Below, in pieces: positions 15,866-25,430 of a stretch of DNA of 64,000 bases. Under the pieces are notes generated by a model. That model did not search any database. It had not been told where the DNA came from and saw only the letters and a list, made by a program, of their open reading frames with translations. Origin of the DNA: an uncultured Lachnospiraceae bacterium (GTDB taxonomy: Bacteria > Bacillota > Clostridia > Lachnospirales > Lachnospiraceae); assembly GCA_910584725.1 (NCBI GenBank), contig CAJUBE010000005.1, positions 62,001-126,000 of the forward strand, given 5' to 3'. Each line of letters begins with the position of its first letter. Position 1 is the first letter of the stretch. The translations under genes and the position numbers were made by a program.

Positions 15866-17722
15866 ATGGGAATGGGGAACAGCGAACAGGAATGCAGACA
15901 CAACTCTGTCATAAGCGATATTTGGTTTTATATCCGCTTTTTTAAGGAGCATGAGCCGTTTGTGCTGGTGTTTGGCGGGGCGGAGATTATTTTCGGGGCG
16001 ATTTTGCCGTTATTTACAATCTATCTGCCGAAAATCGCCATAGATTTGGTGGAGCGGCGGGCGGTGTCCGGGCGGGCGCTTCTGGTTCTGGGCGGATTCA
16101 GCCTGCTTACCATGCTTGCAGGTGGTTTGCACAAAGGCGTGGAAGCAGGGAAATACAATCTCTACAATACCCAGCGGACGAACCTTATGGGGCTGTTTTT
16201 TCTGAAAAGTCTGCGGCTTCGATACGCGGATCAGGAAGCTGGAGAAAACAAAAGGCTGCATTGGAAGGTCTATGACGCGGTCTGGGGCGGGGATTGGTGC
16301 GCGGTTTCCCAGATGGTGAGAGGCACTGTCGACTTGTGCGTGAATATTTTGAGTTTCCTTCTGTACTCGACGGTGCTCGCCTTTCTGAGTGTGCCGGTGG
16401 TAGTGATTCTGCTGGCACTGGCGTTTGTCAACTACGGAATCAGCATGAGTCATATCCGATTCGAGGAGTCCCTGCGGGAACAGCGAGCGGCGGCGCAGAA
16501 GCATTTTCAGTGCGTCGAGAATGCCATGGGCAATGTAAACGGCGCAAAAGATATCCGCATCTATGGTATGAAGGAATGGATGCTCGGTCTGCGCGACCAG
16601 ACCATCGGTGAGCTGCGGAAGCTGGCGGAAATGTCAAAGAAAAAGGACGCTTTCTACGAGAGGGTAGGGTTTGCGCTGGCGGCTGCGCGCAATCTGGGCG
16701 CCTATGCGTATCTCCTGTATCGGACGCAGACGGGGAGCGTGAGCGCCGGAGAGTTTGTGCTGTATTTCGGAGCCATAACGGGATTTTCGGGTTTTGTCAA
16801 CAATATCATGAGTTCCCTCGCCATTCTGCGCGGCGCGGCAAACGGCACGGACTACATCAGGGCGTATCTGGATTTGCCGGAGGAGAACCGCAAGAGCGGA
16901 GAGGGGCGTATCGACAGCATTTCTCTGCCGCCGGAAATTACGTTTCAGCATGTGAGCTTTTCCTATCAAAATACGGAGGAGGGGGACAAGACTGTATTCC
17001 GCGATTTAAACCTGACCATCCGCGCCGGAGAAAAGCTCGCGCTTGTGGGGGCAAACGGTGCGGGAAAGACGACGCTCGTCAAGCTTTTGTGCGGGATGTA
17101 TGAGCCCGACGAAGGACGGATTCTCATAAACGGCATCGACAGAAACGAGTTTCCGAAGGAAGAGTGGTACCGGCTGTTTTCGATTGTGTTTCAGGAGACA
17201 TTGATTCTGCCCTTTACGGTGGGAGAAAATCTGGCCATGGACCGCGCGGAGAGGGTGGATGAAGAGAAGGCATGGAAGGCGCTGGAGCAGGCGGGGCTGG
17301 AGCAGACGTTTCAGGAACGGGGCATCCACATACGCAGCTATATGACAAAGACAATGATGGAGGACGGCGTGGAGCTGTCGGGCGGGCAAAAGCAGCGGTT
17401 TCTGCTGGCGCGGGCGCTGTATAAGAATGCGCCTGTTATGGTTCTGGACGAGCCTACGGCGGCGCTCGACCCTATTGCCGAGAGCGAGGTATACGAGCAG
17501 TACAACCGTTACACGCAGGGCAAAACGGCGGTTTTCATTTCCCATCGGCTTGCCAGCACGAAATTTTCCGACCGCATTATTCTGCTGGAAGAAGGAAAAA
17601 TTGCGGAGGAGGGCACCCACGAGGAGCTGATGCGGGCGAAAGGTGCCTATGCCCGGATGTTTGAAGTGCAGAGCAGTTACTATCGCAGGGAGGCAGGCGC
17701 GTGTGCGGACGTGCAGATTTGA
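15866..17722 (+). CDS. ABC exporter half-transporter (permease-ATPase fusion) 1
   Basis: 618 residues. The N-terminal six-helix exporter domain (about 1-330) is followed by an ATPase: Walker A GANGAGKTT near 394-402, Q-loop VFQET, signature LSGGQKQR near 502 and Walker B VMVLDEPTAALDP near 525. ATG 15866 follows GGAGAG. A second half-transporter gene begins within about 65 bases, so the two likely form a heterodimer. Such pairs under LytTR control often export peptides or lipids (inference); substrate unknown and no small peptide gene is visible nearby. Confidence 0.9.
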   Translation: MGMGNSEQECRHNSVISDIWFYIRFFKEHEPFVLVFGGAEIIFGAILPLFTIYLPKIAIDLVERRAVSGRALLVLGGFSLLTMLAGGLHKGVEAGKYNLYNTQRTNLMGLFFLKSLRLRYADQEAGENKRLHWKVYDAVWGGDWCAVSQMVRGTVDLCVNILSFLLYSTVLAFLSVPVVVILLALAFVNYGISMSHIRFEESLREQRAAAQKHFQCVENAMGNVNGAKDIRIYGMKEWMLGLRDQTIGELRKLAEMSKKKDAFYERVGFALAAARNLGAYAYLLYRTQTGSVSAGEFVLYFGAITGFSGFVNNIMSSLAILRGAANGTDYIRAYLDLPEENRKSGEGRIDSISLPPEITFQHVSFSYQNTEEGDKTVFRDLNLTIRAGEKLALVGANGAGKTTLVKLLCGMYEPDEGRILINGIDRNEFPKEEWYRLFSIVFQETLILPFTVGENLAMDRAERVDEEKAWKALEQAGLEQTFQERGIHIRSYMTKTMMEDGVELSGGQKQRFLLARALYKNAPVMVLDEPTAALDPIAESEVYEQYNRYTQGKTAVFISHRLASTKFSDRIILLEEGKIAEEGTHEELMRAKGAYARMFEVQSSYYRREAGACADVQI

Positions 17723-17785
17723 TTCCCATGGGTAATGCGGCTTGGGAGAAAGTTCTTTACGGCAGAAAGGCGGTGCAGCGGAAAC

Positions 17786-19663
17786 ATGAATGAGGATTAC
17801 TTGCTGAAAAAGCTTCCGATACGGGAGCACGGTAAAAATATCGTGAAAATTTTAAAGTATGTGCAGGGGATGGACCGGTATTATTTTCCGGTTATGGCAA
17901 TTTCCCTGCTGTTCAAGACGGCCGTCCCCTATATGGAGCTTTTGCTGACCGCCTACATTTTGGACGGCATCAGCGCGCATACAGGGATCAGGGAAATGTT
18001 TGCGGTGATCACGGCATCGGTGCTTGCGATCATGCTGCTGCAGTTTCTTTCCGGCGCGATCTATCACAGGATGGAGGTGCGCAGGGAGCAGATGTACCAC
18101 CTGTACGAGTGCGAGACGCAGACAAAAATGCTGGAGATGGATTTTTCCAGAATTGACAGCCCGAAGATCAAAGAGCTGAAGGACAGGATCATAAAGGACA
18201 ACAACTGGGGCGCGGGGATTAACGGAGTTTTCTGGTCGTGCAGCGGCGTCATGGAGCATGTGTTTCAGATGATCGGCGCGGTGGTCGTGGGGATTTCGGC
18301 GGCAGGGTATCTGTTCCACGCGGGGACGGTTTCCGTCTGGTTAGTGATGGCAGTTTTGCTTGCGGTGCAGGTGGTTTCGGTATGCCTGCGGATGTACTTT
18401 GGCAGGCAGCGTGACCGCTGGCGTTACCACGAGGCGTACAGCGTGGAGGAGAAAGAGGAGATATTCTGTTTTGCGTGGGATTTTGCGGGGCAGGAATCTT
18501 ACAATTACAAAAACGGCAAGGATATCCGTATCTATGAGGGCTACGACCTGATGGAACGGTGGACTACGGAGGTTTTGCGGCATAAGGGCTTTCGGAAGCC
18601 GCTGCTCAGGGCGGCGGGTGCTGATGCCGGCGAAGCGTTTTTTGGCGCGGCGGCAGGCGGCGCCGCAAAGGGAGGCGCGTATCTGGTTGTTGTGATGCTC
18701 GCGCTGGCGGGTACGATCACGGTGGGAAATGTGGTGCGTTTTGCGGGCGCGTTCAGCCAGCTTCTGGAGGCGGCGGCAGGGGTGGTTCACGATATCCCCA
18801 CTCTTGCCATGGCGGCGAGGCAGCAGCTCAGTACCCTTGCGCTGATTCATATGGAAAACGAGATGTATCAGGGAAAACTCCCTGTGGAAAAGCGGAGCGA
18901 CGGCGTATACAGGATTACTTTTCGGAATGTGTCCTTCCGATATCCGGGTACTGAGCGGTACGCGCTAAAGAATTTTTCCATGGAACTGACGGTCGGGGAG
19001 AAGCTGGCGATTGTGGGGATGAACGGTTCGGGAAAGACGACGATGATTAAACTGCTTTGCAGGCTCTATGATCCGCAGGAAGGAGAAATTCTGCTAAACG
19101 GCGTGGATATCAGGAAATTTAAGCAGGAGGAGTACAGCAGACTGTTCTCGGTCGTGTTTCAGGACTTTACCCTGTATCCGTTTCCTTTGGGGCAGAATAT
19201 TGCCGTGTCCCGGACTTACGACGGAGAGCTGGTCAGAAAGTGTCTGGCGGATGCGGATTTCGGGGCGCGTCTTGCCGCTATGGAGAATGGGCTGGACACC
19301 TATTTGTACAAAGACTACGATGACGAGGGAGTTGAGATTTCCGGCGGTGAAGCGCAGAAAATCGCCATTGCCAGAGCGGTCTATAAGGAGGCGCCCTTTA
19401 TTCTGCTGGACGAACCGACGGCGGCGCTTGACCCGCTGGCGGAATATGAAATTTATTCCAACTTTGATAAGCTTGCGGGAACAAAGACGGCGGTGTATAT
19501 CTCCCACAGGCTCTCGTCCTGCAGGTTCTGCGAAAAAATAGCGGTGTTCCACGAAGGGGAGCTGGTGCAGCTTGGAAGCCACGAAGAACTTGTGGCGGAC
19601 AAGAACGGGAAATATTATGAGCTGTGGCGCGCGCAGGCGCAGTATTATGAAGCCGAAGGCTGA
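17786..19663 (+). CDS. ABC exporter half-transporter (permease-ATPase fusion) 2
   Basis: 625 residues from ATG 17786; the frame is open from ATG 17735, but that start has no ribosome site. Exporter membrane domain followed by an ATPase with Walker A GMNGSGKTT near residue 411, Q-loop VFQDF, signature ISGGEAQK near 518 and Walker B ILLDEPTAALDP near 540. The signature differs from canonical LSGGQ (ISGGE), as in many heterodimeric exporters with one degenerate site. It partners with the gene before it. An Ala/Gly-rich loop lies near residues 270-290. Confidence 0.88.
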   Translation: MNEDYLLKKLPIREHGKNIVKILKYVQGMDRYYFPVMAISLLFKTAVPYMELLLTAYILDGISAHTGIREMFAVITASVLAIMLLQFLSGAIYHRMEVRREQMYHLYECETQTKMLEMDFSRIDSPKIKELKDRIIKDNNWGAGINGVFWSCSGVMEHVFQMIGAVVVGISAAGYLFHAGTVSVWLVMAVLLAVQVVSVCLRMYFGRQRDRWRYHEAYSVEEKEEIFCFAWDFAGQESYNYKNGKDIRIYEGYDLMERWTTEVLRHKGFRKPLLRAAGADAGEAFFGAAAGGAAKGGAYLVVVMLALAGTITVGNVVRFAGAFSQLLEAAAGVVHDIPTLAMAARQQLSTLALIHMENEMYQGKLPVEKRSDGVYRITFRNVSFRYPGTERYALKNFSMELTVGEKLAIVGMNGSGKTTMIKLLCRLYDPQEGEILLNGVDIRKFKQEEYSRLFSVVFQDFTLYPFPLGQNIAVSRTYDGELVRKCLADADFGARLAAMENGLDTYLYKDYDDEGVEISGGEAQKIAIARAVYKEAPFILLDEPTAALDPLAEYEIYSNFDKLAGTKTAVYISHRLSSCRFCEKIAVFHEGELVQLGSHEELVADKNGKYYELWRAQAQYYEAEG

Positions 19664-19669
19664 ATAGTT

Positions 19670-19711
19670 ATAGCCAGATTCTTATTTTAGAATCTGGCTA
19701 TCGCGCTTTTT
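19670..19711 (+). terminator. Intrinsic terminator after the ABC pair
   Basis: ATAGCCAGATTC and GAATCTGGCTAT form a perfect 12-bp stem (loop TTATTTTA) followed shortly by a run of five T. Confidence 0.85.
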
Positions 19712-19798
19712 GAAAGAAAGTGTTATACTATACGCGTATCAGTTGAGCGGCGCGCGGGTTTTGGGTTCGCACGGCGGGCAGACGCGGCGGGAGGAACT

Positions 19799-20836
19799 AT
19801 GACAGATTTGACAGACCGCCTCACCGCGGGCGGGGAGCTCTCCGACGACGAGTGGCGGTATCTCATTGAAGGCGATTATGAAAAGCAACTGTTATTTAAT
19901 GAGGCAGACAGAGCGCGCAGGCGGTATTATGGGACGGATGTCTATATCAGGGGGTTGATCGAGATATCAAACTTCTGCAAAAATGACTGTCTCTACTGTG
20001 GTATCCGCCGGAGCAATGCGAACGTATCGCGCTACAGGCTTACGGAAGCGGAAATTCTCGCCTGCTGTGGGCAGGGTTATGCGTTGGGCTTTCGCACCTT
20101 TGTGCTGCAGGGCGGCGAGGATGCTTACCACACCACGGAGCGGGTAGCGGGACTGGTTTCCGCTGTCAAAGAAAAATATCCCGACTGCGCGGTGACGCTC
20201 TCTCTGGGGGAACGGCCGCGCGGGGATTATGAAATCTGGTATCAGGCGGGAGCCGACCGGTATTTATTACGGCATGAGACGGCGTCCCGCTCTCATTACG
20301 AAAAACTGCACCCGCCGGAACAGGCTTATCTGCGGCGTATGGAATGCCTGCGGAATCTGAGAGAAATCGGTTACCAGACCGGGGCGGGCTTTATGGTGGG
20401 CTCCCCCTTTCAGGGAACGGAGGAGCTGATCGCGGACATGCGGTTTTTGCAGGCGTTCCAGCCTGAAATGGTGGGAATCGGACCGTTTATTCCCCATCAC
20501 GACACGCCTTTTTCGGGATATCCGGCGGGAAGCTTGGAGCGCACGCTCACCATGGTGGCGCTTACCAGACTGGCATTGCCGAAGGCGCTGATTCCCGCCA
20601 CTACGGCGCTTGGCACCATTCATCCGCAAGGACGCAGGATGGGTCTGAAAGCCGGTGCGAACGTCGTTATGCCGAATCTGTCCCCCGTAAATGTGCGCGG
20701 ACAGTACAGTCTGTACGACAATAAGGCGTGTACCGGGCAGGAAGCGGCGGAAGGGCTGGCGGCGCTTAAGGAGAGTGTGGCGCAGGCGGGGTATCGCGTG
20801 GTGGAGAGCCGGGGAGACGCGGTGCAGACGGAGTGA
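19799..20836 (+). CDS. hydE: [FeFe]-hydrogenase maturation radical SAM protein HydE
   Basis: 345 residues. The radical SAM cluster motif CKNDCLYCG (about residues 60-68) follows GLIEISNF; other family features are LQGGEDAYHT, LRHETAS with HYEKLHP, GAGFMVGSPFQ and PFIPHHDTPF. HydE acts with HydG and HydF to build the 2Fe subcluster of the hydrogenase H-cluster. The gene order here is hydE-hydG-hydF. No hydrogenase structural gene lies in the window. GGGAGGAAC precedes ATG 19799. Confidence 0.94.
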   Translation: MTDLTDRLTAGGELSDDEWRYLIEGDYEKQLLFNEADRARRRYYGTDVYIRGLIEISNFCKNDCLYCGIRRSNANVSRYRLTEAEILACCGQGYALGFRTFVLQGGEDAYHTTERVAGLVSAVKEKYPDCAVTLSLGERPRGDYEIWYQAGADRYLLRHETASRSHYEKLHPPEQAYLRRMECLRNLREIGYQTGAGFMVGSPFQGTEELIADMRFLQAFQPEMVGIGPFIPHHDTPFSGYPAGSLERTLTMVALTRLALPKALIPATTALGTIHPQGRRMGLKAGANVVMPNLSPVNVRGQYSLYDNKACTGQEAAEGLAALKESVAQAGYRVVESRGDAVQTE

Positions 20837-21007
20837 CGGGCTGCTGAGAAGGTAATGGCGGCGTAGGGCGAGAAAAGGCGTGGGATAGAAATACGCGGCG
20901 GGTGTCCGAATGAAATAACGGTAGTTATAAAATAAGGGCCGGGCTGCCTGAAAGTATGAGGAGAATGCAGGCTGGCGGCGATCATTGCGGAAAGAAGGTC
21001 AAATAAA

Positions 21008-22447
21008 ATGTACGATCCGAAATCATTGTGTGCAGACGATTTTATCAACCATGAGGAAATCCTTGAAACGCTGAAATACGCGGAGGAAAACAAGGATAAC
21101 AAAGCCCTCATCGAAGAGATTCTGGACAAGGCAAGGCCCAGAAAAGAGGGAAATTCCACGGTATGCGCGGGACTTTCCCACAGGGAAGCGTCGGTTCTTC
21201 TGGCATGTGAGGACAAGGACATACTGGAAAAAATTTACGCCTTGGCGGAGGAGATCAAGCTGGCCTACTACGGCAACCGTATTGTGATATTTGCGCCGCT
21301 CTACCTGTCCAATTACTGTGTGAACGGCTGCGTTTACTGCCCCTATCACATGAAAAATAAAAATATTCCCAGAAAGAAGCTGACTCAGGAGGAAGTGAAG
21401 CAGGAAGTGATCGCCTTGCAGGATATGGGGCACAAGCGTCTGGCGATCGAGGCGGGGGAGGACCCGGTCAACAATCCCATTGAGTATATTCTGGAATGCA
21501 TCAAAACGATCTATTCCATCAACCATAAAAACGGCGCCATCCGCCGCGTTAATGTGAACATTGCGGCTACCACGGTGGAGGAGTACCGTATGCTCAAGGA
21601 GGCGGGCATCGGCACTTATATTCTATTTCAGGAGACGTACCACAAGGAAAGCTACCTGAAGCTGCATCCCACAGGGCCAAAGCACGATTACAATTACCAT
21701 ACGGAAGCCATGGACCGCGCCATGGACGGCGGGATTGACGACGTGGGGCTGGGCGTGCTTTTTGGTCTGGAACTGTACAAATACGAGTTTGCCGGTCTTC
21801 TCATGCACGCGGAGCATTTGGAGGCGGTTCACGGGGTGGGCCCTCATACGATCAGCGTGCCGCGTATCAAACACGCTGACGATATCGACCCCTCGGCCTT
21901 TGACAACGGCATTGACGATGAGATATTTGCGAAGCTCTGCGCGCTGATCCGCATTGCGGTTCCCTACACGGGCATGATTATTTCCACAAGGGAGAGCCAG
22001 GCGGTGCGGGAGAAGGTGATCCGCTTGGGCGTGTCACAGATTTCCGGCGCGTCCCGGACTTCTGTGGGCGGTTATACGGAGGAGGAGCGGCCCACCGATA
22101 CGGAGCAGTTTGACGTTTCCGATCAGCGGACGCTGGACGAGGTCATCAAGTGGCTGATGGAGCTGGGGTATATCCCTTCCTTCTGTACGGCCTGCTACCG
22201 CGAGGGCAGGACGGGCGATCGTTTTATGAGTCTGTGCAAGACGGGACAGATTCAAAACTGCTGTCATCCCAACGCGCTGATGACATTGAAGGAGTACTTG
22301 ATGGACTACGCCTCTGAGGAGACGAAGGCCATCGGAGAGGCATTGATACAGGCGGAGCTCGCGAACATCCCCAAGGAACAGGTGCGGGAGATTGCGAAGG
22401 ATCATCTGGCGAAAATTGAGGAAGGGGTTCGGGACTTCCGGTTTTAA
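21008..22447 (+). CDS. hydG: [FeFe]-hydrogenase maturation radical SAM tyrosine lyase HydG
   Basis: 479 residues, usual length. N-terminal radical SAM cluster CVNGCVYCPYH (about 103-113) and the C-terminal cluster motif CTACYREGRTGDRFMSLCK that binds the auxiliary Fe-S cluster. It cleaves tyrosine to supply CO and cyanide ligands for the H-cluster. 171 bases separate it from hydE, with AGAAGG before the start. hydF follows within 25 bases. Confidence 0.95.
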   Translation: MYDPKSLCADDFINHEEILETLKYAEENKDNKALIEEILDKARPRKEGNSTVCAGLSHREASVLLACEDKDILEKIYALAEEIKLAYYGNRIVIFAPLYLSNYCVNGCVYCPYHMKNKNIPRKKLTQEEVKQEVIALQDMGHKRLAIEAGEDPVNNPIEYILECIKTIYSINHKNGAIRRVNVNIAATTVEEYRMLKEAGIGTYILFQETYHKESYLKLHPTGPKHDYNYHTEAMDRAMDGGIDDVGLGVLFGLELYKYEFAGLLMHAEHLEAVHGVGPHTISVPRIKHADDIDPSAFDNGIDDEIFAKLCALIRIAVPYTGMIISTRESQAVREKVIRLGVSQISGASRTSVGGYTEEERPTDTEQFDVSDQRTLDEVIKWLMELGYIPSFCTACYREGRTGDRFMSLCKTGQIQNCCHPNALMTLKEYLMDYASEETKAIGEALIQAELANIPKEQVREIAKDHLAKIEEGVRDFRF

Positions 22448-22472
22448 ATTGGGGAAAGGACAGCGCAAGTAT

Positions 22473-23804
22473 ATGGGTATGAACAACACCCCCGCGGGGG
22501 AGCGGGTACATATCGGCTTTTTCGGGAGGCGCAATGCGGGCAAGTCCAGTCTGCTCAATGCGGTGACGGGACAGGAGCTGGCGGTGGTGTCGGAAGTGCG
22601 CGGAACGACCACCGATCCCGTCTATAAGGCGATGGAGCTTTTGCCGCTTGGGCCTGTCATGATGATCGACACACCCGGCTTCGACGACGAGGGAACGCTT
22701 GGGGAACAGCGGGTAAAGAAGACCAAACAGGTGCTCGAAAAGACGGATATCGCGGTGCTGGTGGTGGACGCCGTGGAGGGAATGTCCGGCTGCGACGAGG
22801 AGCTGATCACACTTTTCAAGGAGCGGGAGATACCGTTTATTATAGCGGCTACGAAGTCCGATATATGGGACTCTGAAAATGCTATAGTGAAACCAGACAT
22901 TTTTTCTGACACGACGAGTAACTGTTCGACGAAATCAGATGCGGACGAGCTGCGAACGGACAGAAACTTTGAAAGTGAAAGTGCGGATTTGCGAGTGACC
23001 GGGAAGCCAACAAAAGAACGGGAAGATGATTCGATAGCAGATGTTATATATGTAAGCGCGGTCAATGGCGAGGGCATCCACGAATTAAAGGAGCGGCTAG
23101 CCGCCATGCTTCCCGATAAAGAAGAGCGTCACCTTGCGGCAGATCTGGTGAAACCGCTGGACATTGTAGTGTTGGTGGTGCCTATTGACTCGGCGGCGCC
23201 CAAGGGAAGGCTGATCCTGCCCCAGCAGCAGGCCATACGGGATCTTTTGGAGGCGGGTGCGGTTCCCGTGGTAGTGCGGGAGACGGAGCTTGCCGAGGCG
23301 CTTACTAAGCTTGCGGAGAAGCCGTCGCTTGTCATCACGGACAGTCAGGCGTTTGAGGAGGTTGCGGCCATCGTGCCGGAGGACATTCCTCTTACTTCCT
23401 TTTCCATTCTGATGGCGCGCTATAAAGGTTTCTTAGAAATAGCGGTGGACGGCGTGCGGGAGATTGACAGCCTGAGGGACGGCGACCGTGTGCTGATTGC
23501 CGAAGGCTGTACCCATCACAGACAATGCGATGATATCGGAACGGTGAAAATCCCCCGTTTCCTGAAAAAGTATACAGGAAAGGATGTTATCATAGAAACG
23601 GCTTCGGGTACGGGTTTTCCTGAAGATCTGACGCCTTATGCGCTGGTGATCCATTGCGGCGGCTGTATGCTGAATGAGCGGGAGGTTTTGCGGCGGATGC
23701 GCTTTGCGAAAAGGCAGGGCGTGCCTGTGACGAACTACGGCATTGCCATTGCGCAGATGAAGGGGATTCTTGCGAGGAGCGTTGCGCCGCTGCAGTTACT
23801 GTGA
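22473..23804 (+). CDS. hydF: [FeFe]-hydrogenase maturation GTPase HydF, with an insertion
   Basis: 443 residues from ATG 22473, matching the usual M-x-x-N-x-T-P start; the frame extends back into hydG but that is not coding. GTPase motifs: P-loop GRRNAGKSS, RGTTTDP, DTPGFDDE and G4 TKSD (127-130). The C-terminal scaffold has CTHHRQC and HCGGC, the cluster ligands. Oddity: about 45-50 extra residues rich in Asp, Ser and Thr (roughly 136-186) lie between TKSD and YVSAVNGEGI, where relatives have a short loop; the DNA there is lower in GC. It delivers the 2Fe precursor to the hydrogenase. Confidence 0.93.
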   Translation: MGMNNTPAGERVHIGFFGRRNAGKSSLLNAVTGQELAVVSEVRGTTTDPVYKAMELLPLGPVMMIDTPGFDDEGTLGEQRVKKTKQVLEKTDIAVLVVDAVEGMSGCDEELITLFKEREIPFIIAATKSDIWDSENAIVKPDIFSDTTSNCSTKSDADELRTDRNFESESADLRVTGKPTKEREDDSIADVIYVSAVNGEGIHELKERLAAMLPDKEERHLAADLVKPLDIVVLVVPIDSAAPKGRLILPQQQAIRDLLEAGAVPVVVRETELAEALTKLAEKPSLVITDSQAFEEVAAIVPEDIPLTSFSILMARYKGFLEIAVDGVREIDSLRDGDRVLIAEGCTHHRQCDDIGTVKIPRFLKKYTGKDVIIETASGTGFPEDLTPYALVIHCGGCMLNEREVLRRMRFAKRQGVPVTNYGIAIAQMKGILARSVAPLQLL

Positions 23805-23866
23805 AGGTAATTTTCACTTGAAGGATGGGCATGGCGGAATGGCTTTGACGGAGAGGTTGGATTGAT

Positions 23867-24577
23867 ATGTATACATTTGACGGAAGAGTGCGTTACAGCG
23901 AGATAGGGGAGGACGGCCTCTTAAGTCTGCAGTCCCTTTTGGATTATTTTCAGGACTGTTCGACCTTCCACTCTGAGGATATCGGGCTGGGACTGGAATA
24001 TATGGATAAAATCGGGCAGGTGTGGCTTTTGTCCGCGTGGCAGATTTGCATCGGGCGTTATCCGAAGTACGGCGAACAGATCGTAGTTGGCACGGCGCCC
24101 TATGAGTTTCGCGGTTTTATGGGACTGCGTAACTTTCTGATGCGGACGAAGGAGGGCGAGGCGCTGGCCTGGGCCAATTCTATATGGACGCTGATGGACA
24201 GGGAAAAAATGCGCCCCGTAAAGCCGAATGAGGATATGATTGCAGGCTATGTGCCAGAGGAAAGATATCCCATGGATTATGCGCCCAGAAAGATTGCGAT
24301 GCCCGCGGACGGACAGCCGATGGAGGCATTCACGGTCAAACCGCATCATCTGGACACGAACCATCATGTCAATAACGGGCAGTATGTGCGCATGGCGATG
24401 GACTGTATTCCGGGCGGCTTTCGGATCGGTCAGCTTCGCGTGGAGTATAAGAACCAGGCGCTGTTAGGAGATGAGATTTATCCCGTGATGGCGATGGGGG
24501 CGGATGGGAAGCTGTACACGGTTTCCCTGAACAGGGCGGACGGCAGCCCGTACAGTGTGGTGGAGTTCGAATTTTGA
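23867..24577 (+). CDS. Acyl-ACP thioesterase (FatA/FatB-like, double hot-dog)
   Basis: 236 residues, typical of bacterial acyl-ACP thioesterases. The first hot-dog domain starts YTFDGRVRYSEIGEDG and carries LDYFQDCSTFHSEDIGLG; the second has HHLDTNHHVNNGQYVRMAMD, the region with catalytic Asn/His. It releases fatty acids from acyl carrier protein in the cytoplasm. It is followed within 15 bases by cvfB and lies after hydF; the grouping seems to be one of convenience. Confidence 0.88.
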   Translation: MYTFDGRVRYSEIGEDGLLSLQSLLDYFQDCSTFHSEDIGLGLEYMDKIGQVWLLSAWQICIGRYPKYGEQIVVGTAPYEFRGFMGLRNFLMRTKEGEALAWANSIWTLMDREKMRPVKPNEDMIAGYVPEERYPMDYAPRKIAMPADGQPMEAFTVKPHHLDTNHHVNNGQYVRMAMDCIPGGFRIGQLRVEYKNQALLGDEIYPVMAMGADGKLYTVSLNRADGSPYSVVEFEF

Positions 24578-24590
24578 AAGGAAGAAAACG

Positions 24591-25430
24591 ATGATTCAAC
24601 TAGGTGAAATACAGACCTTAAAGATAATAAAGCAGGTAGAGTTCGGCGTTTACCTGTATGATGGAGCAAATACGGAAGAACGGGTTCTCCTGCCGAAAAA
24701 ACAGGTGCCGGAGGGCGTAGCGAACGGTGACGAGGTAGAGGTCTTTGTGTACCGCGATTCCAAGGACAGGCTGATAGCCACCACGAACAGGCCGAAGATC
24801 ACTCTGCACGGCGTGGAGAGACTGCGGGTAGCGCAGGTGGGAAAGATCGGCGCCTTTTTGGATTGGGGGCTGGAGAAAGAGCTGCTTCTGCCCTTTAAGG
24901 AGCAGACCAGAAGGGTGTCCGCTGGGGAGGAGTGCCTTGCGGCGCTCTATATTGATAAGTCGGACAGGCTCTGTGCCACCATGAATGTATATCCTTATTT
25001 AAAAAATAACAGCAGTTATAAAAAGGATGACAGGGTAAATGGCACGGTCTATGAAATCAGTCCGAATTTTGGTGCGTTTGTGGCGGTGGACGATCAGTAT
25101 TCGGGGCTGATTCCGAAACGGGAGCTTTACGGGAACGTTGCGGTTGGAGATACCGTAAACGCCCGCGTCACGGCGGTGAAGGAGGACGGGAAGCTGGATC
25201 TGAGCATTCGGGAAAAGGCGTATCTGCAGATTGCGGGGGATGCGGAGAAGGTGATGCGTGTGATTGACAGCTTTGGCGGAGCGCTGCCTTTTAACGATAA
25301 GGCGTCGCCCGAGGTGATCCGCCGGGAGATGCAGATGAGCAAAAACGAGTTCAAGCGGGCGGTAGGAAATTTGTTAAAAGCGGGTAAAATTACGATAACG
25401 GAGAAAGCGATAAGACGCAATGACGAGTAA
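24591..25430 (+). CDS. cvfB: S1-domain RNA-binding protein, CvfB family
   Basis: 279 residues from ATG 24591 (AAAGGAAG upstream); the frame open from 24555 overlaps the previous gene. Two to three S1-like beta-barrels: the first near residues 1-65 (LPKKQVPEG), the second from VAQVGKIGAFLDWGLEKELLLP and the third from VNGTVYEISPNFGAFVAV to LIPKRELYG. The C-terminus is a winged helix (MSKNEFKRAVGNLLKAGKI). CvfB in Staphylococcus affects virulence-gene RNA levels (family knowledge). Its end overlaps the next gene's start by 11 bases, so the two are coupled. Confidence 0.88.
   Translation: MIQLGEIQTLKIIKQVEFGVYLYDGANTEERVLLPKKQVPEGVANGDEVEVFVYRDSKDRLIATTNRPKITLHGVERLRVAQVGKIGAFLDWGLEKELLLPFKEQTRRVSAGEECLAALYIDKSDRLCATMNVYPYLKNNSSYKKDDRVNGTVYEISPNFGAFVAVDDQYSGLIPKRELYGNVAVGDTVNARVTAVKEDGKLDLSIREKAYLQIAGDAEKVMRVIDSFGGALPFNDKASPEVIRREMQMSKNEFKRAVGNLLKAGKITITEKAIRRNDE

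Noticed and set aside
19701..19740. hydE promoter
   Set aside because: TTGAAA and TATACT are present but only 8 bases apart, so spacing is wrong.
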